Source: Stictocephala bisonia (Eukaryota; Arthropoda; Insecta; Hemiptera; Membracidae). Taken from it: a DNA stretch of 64,000 nt. The stretch spans positions 1 to 64,000 of the forward strand of contig JAQJVL010002688.1 in the NCBI GenBank assembly GCA_035578905.1. Reading direction: 5' to 3'. Of this stretch, positions 22,040-32,787 are shown piece after piece (the first letter of the stretch is position 1; each line of letters starts with the position of its first letter). The notes beneath the pieces were generated by a model. That model saw only the letters and a list, made by a program, of their open reading frames with translations. It made no database searches and was not told where the DNA came from. The translations under genes were made by a program, and so were the position numbers.

Positions 22040-22265
22040 AACAGATTTCTCTGAATTCCAACTACACTGAGCACTAAGCCACTAGTGTCAGAAAGTAATA
22101 TTGTTGAGGCTGTAGTTTCTACCACCATGACACCTGTCTTGGAATTGTTAACGAGCCTGAAAGAGGAGGTGAAAAGGTTGAGCAGTCATGTTTCACAGTT
22201 ATAGAGGGACTTGGTCAACAAGACCGACGAGCTGGGGCAATACCAACGGCACAATCTTCTCTGAC
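22040..22265 (+). pseudogene. LINE ORF1 N-terminal fragment (copy A)
   Basis: Plus-strand translation gives VLELLTSLKEEVKRLSSHVSQ, one stop, then RDLVNKTDELGQYQRHN. This coiled-coil followed by L-x-QYQRRN is the pattern seen in the ORF1 protein at 36346-37160 (LTEMVQSLDK, then LQQYQRRNCVRV). It is truncated at the coiled coil. Copy B has the same fragment at 31090-31320. Confidence 0.6.
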
Positions 22266-22346
22266 CTTTGTCAACAAACCAGAGCTATGTAAGGGTGAGC
22301 GGGTTCCCACTGCAAGTTTATGGATGTATGGGTCACCACTGCTGTG

Positions 22347-22571
22347 CTATGCACTGTTTATAGTTGGGTAGGCTGATGGCAGTCTACGATCAAGTCCCAT
22401 CAATTGAAATCTAAAAACTATCGTTCCAAGCAACTGGTCTCCCACATAAACTCTCTGAACTGAACATTTTGGAATTCTAGTTCCATGTTTCATCTTTTTT
22501 AGTGGTTCTGGTTTTCCTGGTGGGTGGAATAATGAAGCACATACCAATTCTTCTCTTTCCTCATCGGGCAC
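22347..22571 (-). CDS. unidentified small frame shared by both duplicated copies
   Basis: 74 codons on minus: MPDEEREELVCASLFHPPGK, then LKKMKHGTRIPKCSVQRVYV and GDQLLGTIVFRFQ. The composition looks like genuine protein and the segment is kept in copy B (31975-32155), where one GGA has become TGA (HPPG versus RPP-stop). A possible acceptor (CCTTAAG) precedes it on minus. I do not recognise a family; it could be an exon of the zinc-finger locus or of another duplicated gene. Confidence 0.4.
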   Translation of the reverse strand: MPDEEREELVCASLFHPPGKPEPLKKMKHGTRIPKCSVQRVYVGDQLLGTIVFRFQLMGLDRRLPSAYPTINSA

Positions 22572-23287
22572 TTAAGGACACGTCTCATTAGGCTTCCTGT
22601 TTCCCCAACAAAAAATTCTTCCGTTTAATTACTAATAGTTTAATAAATTATGGTAAACAAATGGAAAGGCAACGTCAAATTGTCTGACTGACTTCGCAAT
22701 GTTATCAAGAGTGATGGCCCATGTATAGCACTTTACTTTTTGCTCAACTGTAAATGCATTTTCCAATTAAAAGCGCTTGAGGGTACGTCTCATTGGCTTC
22801 CTGTTTCCAACAAAATATTCTTCAACAAAGTAAATCATGAAGGTACTCATATCAAGCTCTTCTCTTCCAATTACATCTTAAAGTCTTTTAGTCAGAACCG
22901 TACGAAAGTCCGTCTCCCACACCATATCTTAGTTTGTCATCCAGCACAGCAACAATTATCTTGGCTCTTGTCTTCCTTAGAAATGTTATGAGTTTACCAA
23001 TAAAAACATCTGGTGGTATTTTGTCCCTACTGCATCCCATTGGTGGATAAATTAGTTGCTTTAAACTCTTGACCTTGAAGTCCTCTGTTAGTCTATTGAA
23101 GGCCTCATAATCAAATTAGTATGTTTGAGGATGTACTGAGGCTTAGTGACCAAGCTGTAAAAACTATATCCCTCTTTGGCTTGTTGGAAAGCAGGGTACT
23201 GATTCACAAAGTTAGGGATTGGTTTGGCAAAACATTTTTTTTTTTAATACTGCAACCCCTGCAGACATGTTTTTTTACTTTGATGTC

Positions 23288-23295
23288 CGTGGATA
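23288..23295. repeat. hAT target-site duplication, left
   Basis: CGTGGATA, repeated exactly at 28225-28232. Copy A has a single CTATGGATA-like site here. Confidence 0.95.
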
Positions 23296-23849
23296 CAGGG
23301 CCGCCCACGGTGAGGAGCAATGGCGCAAGTTGCGCCATTGAAACAAAAATTGGGAGGAATGAAAATTTTGGGGGGGAACTTTTTAAAAAGCTGGTTTTGG
23401 ATACGTTATTTACAAAGTTTAAGAAAATGTACAAGTTTGCAGTGGTTTTAACAAATTAAAGCTGTGAGAGGCAAGAAAAATAATAAATAAAAGCAAATTA
23501 AACTTTGCAATTCAAACGAGGCGAATGTAGTAGTTCTATTTTTAGACCAACAGACCCCCGCCCCCGCCTTGCCAAGGTTGTTGTCAAGGGAAAGTCCATG
23601 CACCTCATCCCTTCCGCGCCGCCCAGTGCTCAGTCAGTCACGCATTGTCTTCAAGTGTAGTGTGTAGTGTTTAAACATAACCTCAACACAACACAATAAT
23701 TAGTGTCTTTACGAACGTAGAGACCACTTGAATGTTGTGTGTGCGTTTCTGTTTCGTTTTGTTATACGAGTTTAGTATTAAGTAGCTACTGTATTTCTGT
23801 GCTAACTATAACTTTTTGTTTTATAGAATTAAATAATGCCTCGTAAATT

Positions 23850-25247
23850 TAAAAAAGGCATTCAAATATAAGTGTTTGGAACTAATGTGCAATACGGTGC
23901 ACCGCCATGACAATTGGCTAGAACACTGTAAAAAGAAACAACTCTATAAGTTCAAAAACAATATTGATATAAAATAACAGAGGAGAAAGAAGGTGATGGA
24001 CCTTGGATACCCTACATGGGACGTGGAGAACGTTCTACTTTAACTATGGACGACGAACCTCAACCATCAACTTCTGCGCAATCATCGGCTATTGAAAGCT
24101 ACCGCAATATTACAGTAACAAAATGTCCATATCTTAGTTTGTTCAATTTTATAAGCAGGGAGTAAACACATATAGGCTATGCTCTATTAATGACTCACTC
24201 CTAAAGCTTTCAAAACATTAAAACCTTTCTAAGTAACAATTAATTAAGGCATTGAAGGCCATAGAAAAGGAGAAAGCTTACAAAAGAAGACTAACCAGTG
24301 ATAAAAAACTTCAAAATGCAAGTAAATATTATACTGTATTGAAGAGATGAGGCCTGCCTGAAATGGTGACAAGCTAAATAGGCCTACACGCTACACATAC
24401 ACAGTTCAGTTTCAGTGTATATTTGTCTGTTCTAATCTCAAGGGATTCTCTATTATCTATGGCATGTCAAATAAAATAATGAGACAGGATAGCAAACAGA
24501 GGTTTTACACTGTTGAAATTAATAATTAGTTTAACCTAAACTAATTGATTATAAAGTTATTGTTTACAAACTAATTATATTAGGTTTTAAAATAAATTAT
24601 AATATTATTTCTTTTTTTCGCTACTTCTGCAAATAAGCCACCTACAAAGTTATTAAAATAAAATAAATATTCAATTAATTATTACTGTTTCAAATATATG
24701 TAAATATTAGCATTTTACATTTACAAACATACTATCAGCCAAATATTAAAGTAGTATTGGTCCAATACGTTATAAGCAAAAGCATCTAATGAAATAAAAA
24801 TTCAAATACAATTTAGTTTAATAATGTATAAGCCTATTGGTCTATAGAGTTTTTGTAATTAAAATATCAAGATCCTTTTACTTGTTATTGTTACAGCTTA
24901 CAGCTTTTGCTTTGAGCCTTCAACCCTATTAACACTCTTTGTATGTAGAAAGGAGTTGCTATCTTTAAAAAAAAACATTTTGTCATAATATATTTTACCA
25001 CTTTAGTATGATATTACCGTTTTGAGGTGCCCTGAGACAAAAGAGGTTACTCTAAAAATATATGGCTTTATGTGTGTTTGTTTATCTCCTGTTCAGTGTA
25101 GCAGAATGTGGCATATTATTGATAATAACCTCAAAAACAGTTCTAATTAATCTGTACTTGAAAAAAGGGTTTATAGATTTTACTAAACTTTTGACTAGCA
25201 GATAATTGATATAAAAGTTTACAGTGAAGGCATTTCTCTATATTTAG
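23850..25247 (+). other. hAT 5' region: possible leader exon and intron
   Basis: A short open stretch at about 24047-24115 reads MDDEPQPSTSAQSSAIESYR, a Pro/Ser-rich N-terminus common in this hAT family, followed by a GTAACA-type donor. The main coding region begins right after TATATTTAG at 25247, a plausible acceptor. I infer a 5' exon plus an intron of about 1.1 kb; no transcript evidence exists here. Confidence 0.4.
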
Positions 25248-28014
25248 ATTGGTGGTGCCTGCGCTAGAAGACAATCCACATTCTGGAACATCAGCTGTCC
25301 AAGACCGCAACGACGAAGAAGTTGAGCTGCAGTGTCACCAAAGAGGAGATGGATCTAAATATACGCCTCTAATACTTGTTCACGATAAAGAAATTGAACT
25401 TCCAACGTCCTCCATGGAAACTAGCCTGCCAATGTCAACACCAAAAGAAGAAGACGAAGTTTTAGAAAATATAGAGGACAACATACCCACAGAGAAGATA
25501 CCTGAACATATTACTTTGACTGAACTTCAATTCTCTACAATTGATCCTACAGATCCAGCATTTTATGCAAACAAAAGCCTCTCTGCTGAACTAATTAACG
25601 AAGCACTAAAGCTGGAATCGCAAGACCTAAGTATAATAGATTTTCCTTCCTCATCCGGTAGAAAATTCAACCCTAAAGTTAAAAAAAGTCTTTTACCTAA
25701 TGGAACAACCCAAGATAGGAAGTGGCTTGTTTACAGTAGACATTCTGATGCTGTATTTTGTTTGCATTGTTTGCTTTGCCATCAGAAAGAACAATTTGGG
25801 GTACCACAGGTTATAGGGGTTGGACGGATCATAGAGGAGATCGAGATATTGAACTTCATGAAAAATAAAAAATCCATATTTCTTCTCAAATTGGTAGATT
25901 GCAATGGATATCCAAAAAAAGAGTTGATACTGATTTGACTGAGCTAAATGATAAATTAGTCAGTCATCACCGTGAGGTTCTATCGGTCGTTATAGACTGC
26001 TGTCGGTATCTGACCGCGGAGATGTTGGCTTTTCGAAATAAAGAGTCTCTAAACGGAAAACTAGTAAATTTATTTCGATTGCTTGCTAAGTATAATCCAG
26101 ACGCAAGAGTTTATTTGGAGAAGCTTGATAAGTCAAAAGAAAATAAAACTAAACTTGGTTCTAATTTTCTGAGTTACAGAAACATTTATGATTTAATAAA
26201 TCTCATGAATAGAATTGTTATTTCAAGAATTCAGGATCATGTTAATGAAACTAATACATATTCTATAATTCTTGACCCCACACAAGATATTAGCAAGGAG
26301 GAATGCACAACAGTGCTAATTCGATATGTCGATCACAGAGATACATTCGGAGAAATCAAAGAGAATGTGAAGCCAGAAGAGCGGCTTGTTAACGTTTTTA
26401 CTAGCGGAGACACAACTGGCAAAAACTTATCAATTGAACTATTAAAAACTCTCCAGGAAATTGGATTTTATAAGAATGGTATGATTGGGCAGAGCATGGA
26501 TGGTGCAGGAAACATGCGTGGTCGATTTAGTGGGGTCAAATCATTTGTCCTCAAGGAATGCCCTAAAGCACTCTACATTTGGTGTTGTTCACATAGATTT
26601 GCCTTAGTTGTCGAAAAATCGATGGAATTGTGCCCACAAATAAGGGACATGTTCTCAACTCTGCAAGAACTGTACAATTTCATGTCTGGACATAAAAGAC
26701 ATCATATTTTCGTAGAGAAATTAGAAAAAGGTCCATGTCAGGCTAGAAAAAAGCGTTTGAAAAGAGACAATACGACAAGATGGTCAAGCAAATACGATGC
26801 CGTAAAAACTGTTATAACTTGCTATGATGTCCTAAGAGAAACCCTGGAAGACATATCTGATGACACTCAATCTCAAACGGACTCAAGAACATCAGCAAAA
26901 GGACTTCTGAAAGCACTATTTGATTATGAATCTGCTGCAGTTATGATCATTGCTGTCGAACTATTCAAAATTCTGTCACCAGTGACTGTTTGTTTACAGT
27001 CTAAAATTATTGACTATGGAATGATTCCGACAGTGGTGTCTGAAACTATTTCTAAACTCCAATCTATGAGAACCGACGAGGGATGGGACAAAATGGTGGG
27101 CAGTATTAATCATTTTGCTCAAGAACACAATCTCCATCAAACTTCAAACAAAAGAATCCGAAAGAGAAAAAGATTTATGGACGAACTTGCCATTGATGAA
27201 ATAATATTAGATCCTATGGCAAAACTGAGGACAGGAGTCTTCTTTAAAGTGCTTGATTCCGTGATCACACAACTACATGATCGTTTTCCTGAAAGGTCAT
27301 TAAATATTGTGCAGCAAATGACTCATTTTTCTCACGAAAAGCTGCTAAACACTGGAGATGACACCCTAAACCCAGACATTGTCAGTGACCTGTGTGGTTA
27401 AGATTGAAACTAAAAGATCGCAAGATTGAAACTCAAAGGTCGCAAGATTGAAATATGGATTGGATACAGAGAAACTTTGTGAGGAGTTTGATGTTTTCAG
27501 CCAGTTATACAAAGGCAGCTATCAAAATATTGACCTGTCAGATGTCCTTTCTTCAAAAGATGATAAATACAAAAATGCAAGACTAACCAATGAAGAAGTT
27601 GAAACCCAAGATTCTTCTGATGAAACATTGGATTGTACAAGTACAATTGCAAAGCAACGATATCTTGATCAATGGATCAAGAAGGGCTTTATAAGACCCT
27701 ATCGCTGTTTATTGAACATATCTGGGTTTCCATATTTGACATCATTGTATCAGATAATTCTCGCCCTGCCAGCAACAAGTTGCTCTGCTGAAAGAGCAAT
27801 GAGCAAACTTAAAATCGTAAAAAATAGATTGAGAAGCAGAATGGGTGATACCTGGTTGTCTGATATATTGGTTTTGGCATCCGAAAAGGATATTTTACTA
27901 TCAATTCCAAACAGTGAGATAATAGACAAATTTGGCATTTCAAGTGAGAACAGGAAAAACTGCTGCTTTACAAAGGCCATCAAGGGTAATCCAGGGTTAA
28001 GTTCATCAAGTTAG
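25248..28014 (+). pseudogene. hAT transposase, frameshifted (zf-TTF, DUF4371, hAT C-terminal domain)
   Basis: Three consecutive frames make one transposase. 25249-25938: acidic N-terminus, then the TTF-type zinc finger (RKWLVYSRHSDAVFCLHCLL). The frame shifts near 25810, where the out-of-frame sequence continues GWTDHRGDRDIELHEK and ISSQIGRLQWISKKRVDTDL. 25899-27401: DUF4371/RNase H-like core with SIILDPTQDISK (first catalytic Asp), GQSMDGAGNMRG (second Asp) and the C-x2-H element CCSHRFALVV. 27448-28014: hAT dimerisation domain, ILALPATSCSAERAMSKLK then LKIVKNRLRSRM. Between the second and third frames lies a stop and an inserted 24-bp tandem repeat (27401-27450). Two frameshifts make this copy inactive. 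The family includes domesticated ZMYM and THAP12-like genes; this copy, with TIRs and TSD, is a transposon. Confidence 0.92.
27401..27450 (+). repeat. 24-bp tandem repeat within transposase
   Basis: AAGATTGAAACTAAAAG followed by ATCGC, then a near-identical copy, then AAGATTGAAA. The expansion coincides with the second break in the transposase frame. Confidence 0.75.
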
Positions 28015-28224
28015 TTACCTTTTTGCAACACTTTCTAGCCATTTTGACTTTTAATCATAGTACTGTACATTGATTTATTATTTTGTATGGCATATGTGTT
28101 GTTTCTAATTTGTATTAAAAAAATGTTACAATAATTATACTGTATAATTTATACACCCCCATAAATGGTAAATTTTTGGGGGGGGGGAATGCACCATAGC
28201 CTTTGGGGGGGATGGGCACCCCTG

Positions 28225-28232
28225 CGTGGATA
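28225..28232. repeat. hAT target-site duplication, right
   Basis: CGTGGATA, identical to 23288-23295. Confidence 0.95.
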
Positions 28233-28325
28233 TATAGTGAGAAAATACTGTGAAGGGTTTATTGGAGTATTTATCAATAATATCTGACATGTTGGCCTTC
28301 ATGACTTGAATATTATCAATTTTTT

Positions 28326-28930
28326 TAAAATAATGAAAAAGGAACCAACTGTACCTTTAGAGGAAATAGTGCATATCTTGAAGCGAAGAACTGAGAAGAT
28401 GAGAGTTGAGATGGCCGTAGAGATGGATCTACCAGGCCTGGGGTGTCGATGTTGTCCAGCGGTCATTTTGGAGCACAACACAACACTGTTTAGAGTTTAC
28501 TTTGAATAAAATCCTGAGTAGATTGAGAGAAGAGAGATTGAGAAACAAAAAAACACATCACTGACAAATGAAACCAAAATTATACACTATAAGAGAGGGT
28601 CACGGCAATCGTGACGCGAGATCCAAGCGAACCGTTCCGCATGGCATTATGAGTTCAACTGGGTTTTTTTTATTTAGGTAGACGGGTGAAGCATGTTGAC
28701 GGGGTTCACACCACCGGTTACAAGGGTTAGACAATGTCACCTGATATTTGACTTTTGGCAAGTGCATGTGCATAGAGGCCAGTAATATTACTTAAATTTC
28801 AATATAGTAACAGGTGATTATGTTATGAGTATATGAGTAACAGTTTATGCTTAAGAGAGTATAAAAACAGATAAGAGGAACAAACTATTAAATTACTTAA
28901 TTATGAATCAAGTAATTCATTCCAACAATC
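28326..28930. other. copy B-specific sequence of unknown nature
   Basis: Copies A and B are collinear on both sides of this interval (up to AATATTATC and from CAATCAGT), but the 600 bp in B share nothing with the 130 bp in A. A 67-codon plus frame at 28306-28509 (KKEPTVPLEEIVHILKRRTE) has no recognised domain. It may be another insertion or sequence lost from A. Confidence 0.4.
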
Positions 28931-29011
28931 AGTATTTCTTCTTGGTTCAAATGAAGTCCATTTCTCCTGTAATGCTTGTTGTAGTTAAAGAGATGATTGA
29001 ATTATAAGAAC

Positions 29012-29290
29012 TTAATCTAATTTTATGGATAGTGATAGCAGCCAGGAGTTACAACGTTCAACCTCAAAAAACTTCTTTCTTTTATATGGTTGCTGATATA
29101 GGTACGGCAGTTCAGTTAAAACAATTTTTGCCTTAATGATCTTTGTAAGTGTTTCATTCATACGAATGATACTTTTTAAAAGCTCAGTATCTCTCGTCTT
29201 CATATATACTACCAATTATAACTTCCTTGGAGTTGCAAAAACATACTGACTACATTCGAATGGCTTTTTTCTAGTTTGAGTCCTCATGTC
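29012..29290 (-). pseudogene. degenerate finger and tail of zinc-finger locus B
   Basis: Counterpart of 18498-18713 with the same ELLKSIIRMNETLTKII tail and the preceding PFECSQYVF-like finger remnant. Both zinc-binding His residues are lost here too, so the loss predates the duplication. Confidence 0.6.
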
Positions 29291-29329
29291 ATATACCAAA
29301 TAGGTATTCTATGAACCTGCACAATTAAC

Positions 29330-30125
29330 ACACTGAATACACTTTAATAAGCTTCTCTCCAGTGCCTGTCCTCACATGTATTTTCAAATTGAACTTCTAT
29401 GAAGTTATGTACAAGACATTGAGTACATTTAAATGGCTTCTCTCCAGTATGTATCCTCATGTGTATTTTTTAAAAAAACTCATGACGTTGTATACAGACA
29501 ATAAGAACATTTAAATGGCTTCTCTCCAGTATGTGTCCTTATATGTACTACCAATCTGGACTTCTGTGAAGTTGTATAAAGACACTGAGAACATTTAAAT
29601 GGCTTGTCTCTAGTGTGTGTCCTTACATGTGTTTTTAAACTGGACGCGTGGGCAGTTGTATATAGACACTGAGAACATTAAAATGGCTTGTCTCCAGTGT
29701 GTGTCCTCATATGTATCTTTAAATTGGACCCTTGGGAAGTTGTATATAGACACTGAGAACACTTAAATGGCTTCTCTCCAGTATGTGTCCTCATATGTAC
29801 TACCAAACTGGACTTCTTTGAAGTTGTATAAAGACACTGAGAACATTTAAATGGCTTCTCTCCAGTATGTGTCCTCATATGTATTTTCAAATGGGACCCT
29901 TGGGAAGTTGTATAAAGACACTGAGAACATTTAAATGGCTTCTCTCCAGTATGTGTCCTCATATGTGCTACTAAGCCGCTCTTCTTTGTGGCTGTGTAAA
30001 CACACTGAGTACATTTAAATGGCTTTTTTCCAGTGTGTGTCCTCATATGTGCTACTAAGCCGCTCTTCTTTGTGGCTGCGTAAACACACTGAGTACATTT
30101 AAATGGCTTCTCTCCTGTGTGTCCT
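29330..30125 (-). pseudogene. C2H2 zinc-finger array, locus B (frameshifted)
   Basis: Shorter array than in A. The longest open part (29678-30046) has four fingers nearly identical to fingers 1-4 of locus A ([64 protein letters not shown]). It ends at KPF-stop, where CCATTTTAATG has one T more than CCATTTAAATG of A. Upstream, a further finger with TGKKPF linker is open, but the start region lacks two bases relative to A (MRTHRREAI instead of SAHTGEKPF). Downstream fingers continue in shifted frames to about 29340. At least two frame breaks make it a pseudogene. Confidence 0.8.
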
Positions 30126-30364
30126 CATACTGTACATTGTGGTGTTTTTATCTTTTGAGTATTCTGATGTTAGGCCGGTGTTCTCAAGACAGGTTACCTT
30201 AAACAGAATAATTTACTTTATAAAGGAAGTAAACTTTGCTAATATAAAAGAATCTAGAGCTTCCAGTCATGATTTTTAAAGACTGCATTTACAATATTAC
30301 TACATTATGAGACATTGCAGGCAAATTCTGTTCAACACTACTAAGGAGAATCATGTTACTGTCT

Positions 30365-30808
30365 CCACTGGTGGCGCAGTGCTGTAACTCAGCTACTTGG
30401 GGACAATGTGTTTGGGAGATTGTAGGCGATAGGTTCCATGCTCGGTTCTATTAATACCGACACGGCGTCCGCTCAGTGGTTGTCATCAATATAGACACTA
30501 CTAGAGAAATCTGAAGTGTTCGTGTTGAATGGTAGTCAAGGTTCGGATGTTGTGTGGGGGAGAGAACTAAGTGTCAAACTTGTCAGTTAGCTGAAAATCA
30601 GACCAACACTACGTGGTTCGGATCCCACGTAAAACTGTAGGTCCCATAGTTGCCCTGGCTATTGGGCTATTAATAAATGGTCATTTCTGAGCTAAGTCAA
30701 ACTCAGATAGTAACAATGACTACTCTCGTTCATCTACACTCATCACACTCATTCACGCCTCATATTCGCCCATATCTCTACGATCGGCGTCTTAGAGATG
30801 AATAATGA
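30365..30808 (+). mobile_element. composite 7SL/tRNA-like SINE (about 440 bp)
   Basis: Inserted in copy B but absent at the homologous point in A (A joins ACTGTCTC to AGCCACAGAG). The 5' part is 7SL-like: CACTGGTGGCGCAGTGCTGT, CTCAGCTACTTGGGG, then GGCGTCCGCTCAG and CATCAATAT, keeping the spacing of 7SL Alu and S-domain motifs. After about 210 bp a second module begins GACCAACACTACGTGGTTCG and includes a B-box-like GGTTCGGATCCC. It then runs into a tail (GGGCTATTAATAAATGG, CACTCATCACACTCATTCA, CATATTCGCCCATATC, CGGCGTCTTA) shared with SINEs at 47440, 48056 and 60138. The flanks ATGTTACTGTCTC and ATGAATAATGTCCC look like a diverged duplication. Confidence 0.8.
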
Positions 30809-31089
30809 ATAATGTCCCAACCACAGAAACCAGTAGTCAGGCATTGTTTAGGGTTAGAAAATATTTCAATACTTATTGCCTGGTTAAATATTTGCTGGAA
30901 AATAGTAGATCCTTACTCATTCATGTTATATGTCTGTCAACAAAGATTTTACGACACAGACCCAATATAGTAATCAACTCATTTTCATACATTAACATTG
31001 AGAGAAGAGTTCATCTATTATGAGAAACATACTACAACTAAATCTAAACTCACATTGAATTTCAGATTTTAATATATCCTAAGAATGAG

Positions 31090-31320
31090 CTACAGTAACC
31101 AAAACAGATTTCTCAGGATCCCAACTTCTACAATAAACACTAAGCCACTAGTGTCAGAAAAGAAGTGTTGAGGCTGTAGTTTCTACCACTATGGAATCTG
31201 TCTTGGAATTGTTAAACTGGAGTCTGAAAGATGAGGTGAGAAGGTTGAGCAGTCAAGTTTTACAGTTGTAGAGGGACCTGATCAACAAAACTATGAACTG
31301 GGGCAATACCTGCGGCACAA
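31090..31320 (+). pseudogene. LINE ORF1 N-terminal fragment (copy B)
   Basis: Equivalent of 22040-22265: LKDEVRRLSSQVLQL, stop, RDLINKTMNWGNTCG. More degenerate than the A copy. Confidence 0.5.
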
Positions 31321-31549
31321 TATAGAGAATACTTAGAAAAAGTGCCAAAGGCTGTTATTGATGCAGTTATCAATAGTCATCATTTCTCAATTCTCTTCGA
31401 GCAATGTAAATTGTACGTGCAAGTATTAGCATAAATTCAGCCATAATGAACTTACTTGAGTACACACTCGGCAGCAGTAATTCTACTAAGAAGACTCGCT
31501 TTTTCACGATTGGATACGACCCATCGTCAAACACACATACTGTGTTATT

Positions 31550-31740
31550 ACCACCCAACCGTACATGTAAAGTGGTATTACCTGGTACAACCCACTCACA
31601 AACACACATACACGTACATTGTTATTGACCCACCCGCTCGCCCATACACGTAAATTGGTATTAACACACCCGCCAACCCATTCACGTACATTGTTATTGA
31701 CCCACCCGCCCTCCAGACATGTACATTGCTATTTCTAGTG
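31550..31740 (-). repeat. 36-bp-family minisatellite (reverse orientation)
   Basis: Units with TATTGACCCACCCGC and CCCATACACGTA repeat about every 36-40 bp; reverse orientation relative to 15137. Specific to copy B of the duplication. A forward-orientation piece follows at about 31796-31890 (TGGGCGGGTGGGTTG). Confidence 0.75.
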
Positions 31741-31974
31741 ACCTTTGTCAACAAACTAGAGCTACCTGCCACTGCTATTTACAGGACCATTGGGTTGGCA
31801 AACCGCCAGGTTTCAATACCAATGCACTTGTAGGCGTGGGCGGGTGGGTTGAAACTGATGCATGTGTAAGGGTGAGCGGGTTCCCACTGCAGGTTTATGG
31901 ATGTACGTGTCACCAATGCTGTGTTATGCACTGTTTATGGTTGGGTAGGCTAATGGTAGTCTACGTCAAGTCCC

Positions 31975-32155
31975 ATCACTGTGAAGTCTAAAAACTATCG
32001 TTCCAACCAACTGGTCTTCCACATAAACTCTCTCAACTGAACATTTTGGAATTCTAGTTCCATGTTTCATCTTTTTTAGTGATTCTGGTTTTCATGGTGG
32101 GCGGAATAATGAGGCACATACCAGTTCTTCTCTTTCCTCATCGGGCACTTAAGGG
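31975..32155 (-). pseudogene. copy B of the unidentified 22347-22571 frame
   Basis: Reads PDEEREELVCASLFRPP, a TGA stop where A has GGA, then KPESLKKMKHGTRIPKCSVE. Otherwise nearly identical to copy A. Confidence 0.5.
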
Positions 32156-32787
32156 TACGTCTCATTAGGCTTCCTGTTTCTCCAACAAAAACTTCTTCTG
32201 TTTAATTACTAATAGTTTAATAAATTATGGTTAACATATTGAAAGGCAACGTTAAATTGTCTGACTGACTTCGCAATGTTATCAAGAGTGATGGCCCATG
32301 CATAGCACTTTACTTTTTGCTCAACTGTAAATGCATTTTCCAATTAAAAGTATGGCAACACCGTAATCAAAATAGTCACGTGGAAATGTTCTGCCTTGAC
32401 ATTTGTCTTTAGTTTAAACCACACAGTTCCTTCACAATACTCAAAGATGTTTTATAAGTATTGCACAGTTTTAACAAAATTAGTTTTTTCTGCTGTCGTT
32501 TTATTTCTATGACCATGAAAGAAATGCAATTTTTACACACCAGTTTTTTAAGTTAATTAAAAAGAATATAAAGTAGAAACGATCAGTGGGAAAATAGCAT
32601 GTAATAGAAATTCAAATGTGTTAAATTCTTTATAGCACACTTTATTACAACAGAGAAAACAAAACTTATTATAATAAAACTGTATTTGTTTATAATAACT
32701 TTAACAGGCAGTACAATATTATTATTATATATCAAAACATTTGTTGATTTTATTTGTTTGCAAAAAAATGCCTTATCATGTTGATCT

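Larger units (their letters stand above)
17728..22770. repeat. segmental duplication, copy A
   Basis: Starts AAAGTAAATCATGAAGG and ends TTTTCCAATTAAAAG. The same order of blocks recurs in copy B (22826-32347): leader (17728-18230 versus 22826-23295 plus 28233-28325), degenerate finger region (18360-18723 versus 28930-29310), C2H2 arrays (20004-21530 versus 29311-30135), downstream flank with LINE ORF1 piece and the 22347-22571 frame. Copy A carries a LINE insertion (18724-20003) absent from B. Confidence 0.88.
23296..28224 (+). mobile_element. hAT transposon (ZMYM/TTF-type transposase family), 4.9 kb
   Basis: Ends CAGGGCCGCCCA (left) and CAGGGGTGCCCA (right, reverse complement) are imperfect inverted repeats flanked by a perfect 8-bp duplication CGTGGATA. 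The 8-bp duplication and CAGGG ends define hAT. The empty site survives in copy A around 18115. The left 1.95 kb before the coding region is AT-rich and probably contains the promoter, 5' exon and an intron. The right end contains G-runs just inside the terminus. Confidence 0.95.
22826..32347. repeat. segmental duplication, copy B
   Basis: Tandem partner of 17728-22770 in the same orientation. It carries insertions missing from copy A: a hAT element (23296-28224), a composite SINE (30365-30808), extra minisatellite (31550-31740), and about 600 bp of unrelated sequence (28326-28930) where A has about 130 bp. Confidence 0.88.

Noticed and set aside
27401..27450. CRISPR-like short repeats
   Set aside because: Two to three 24-bp tandem units without spacers, inside a transposase gene of a eukaryotic element.
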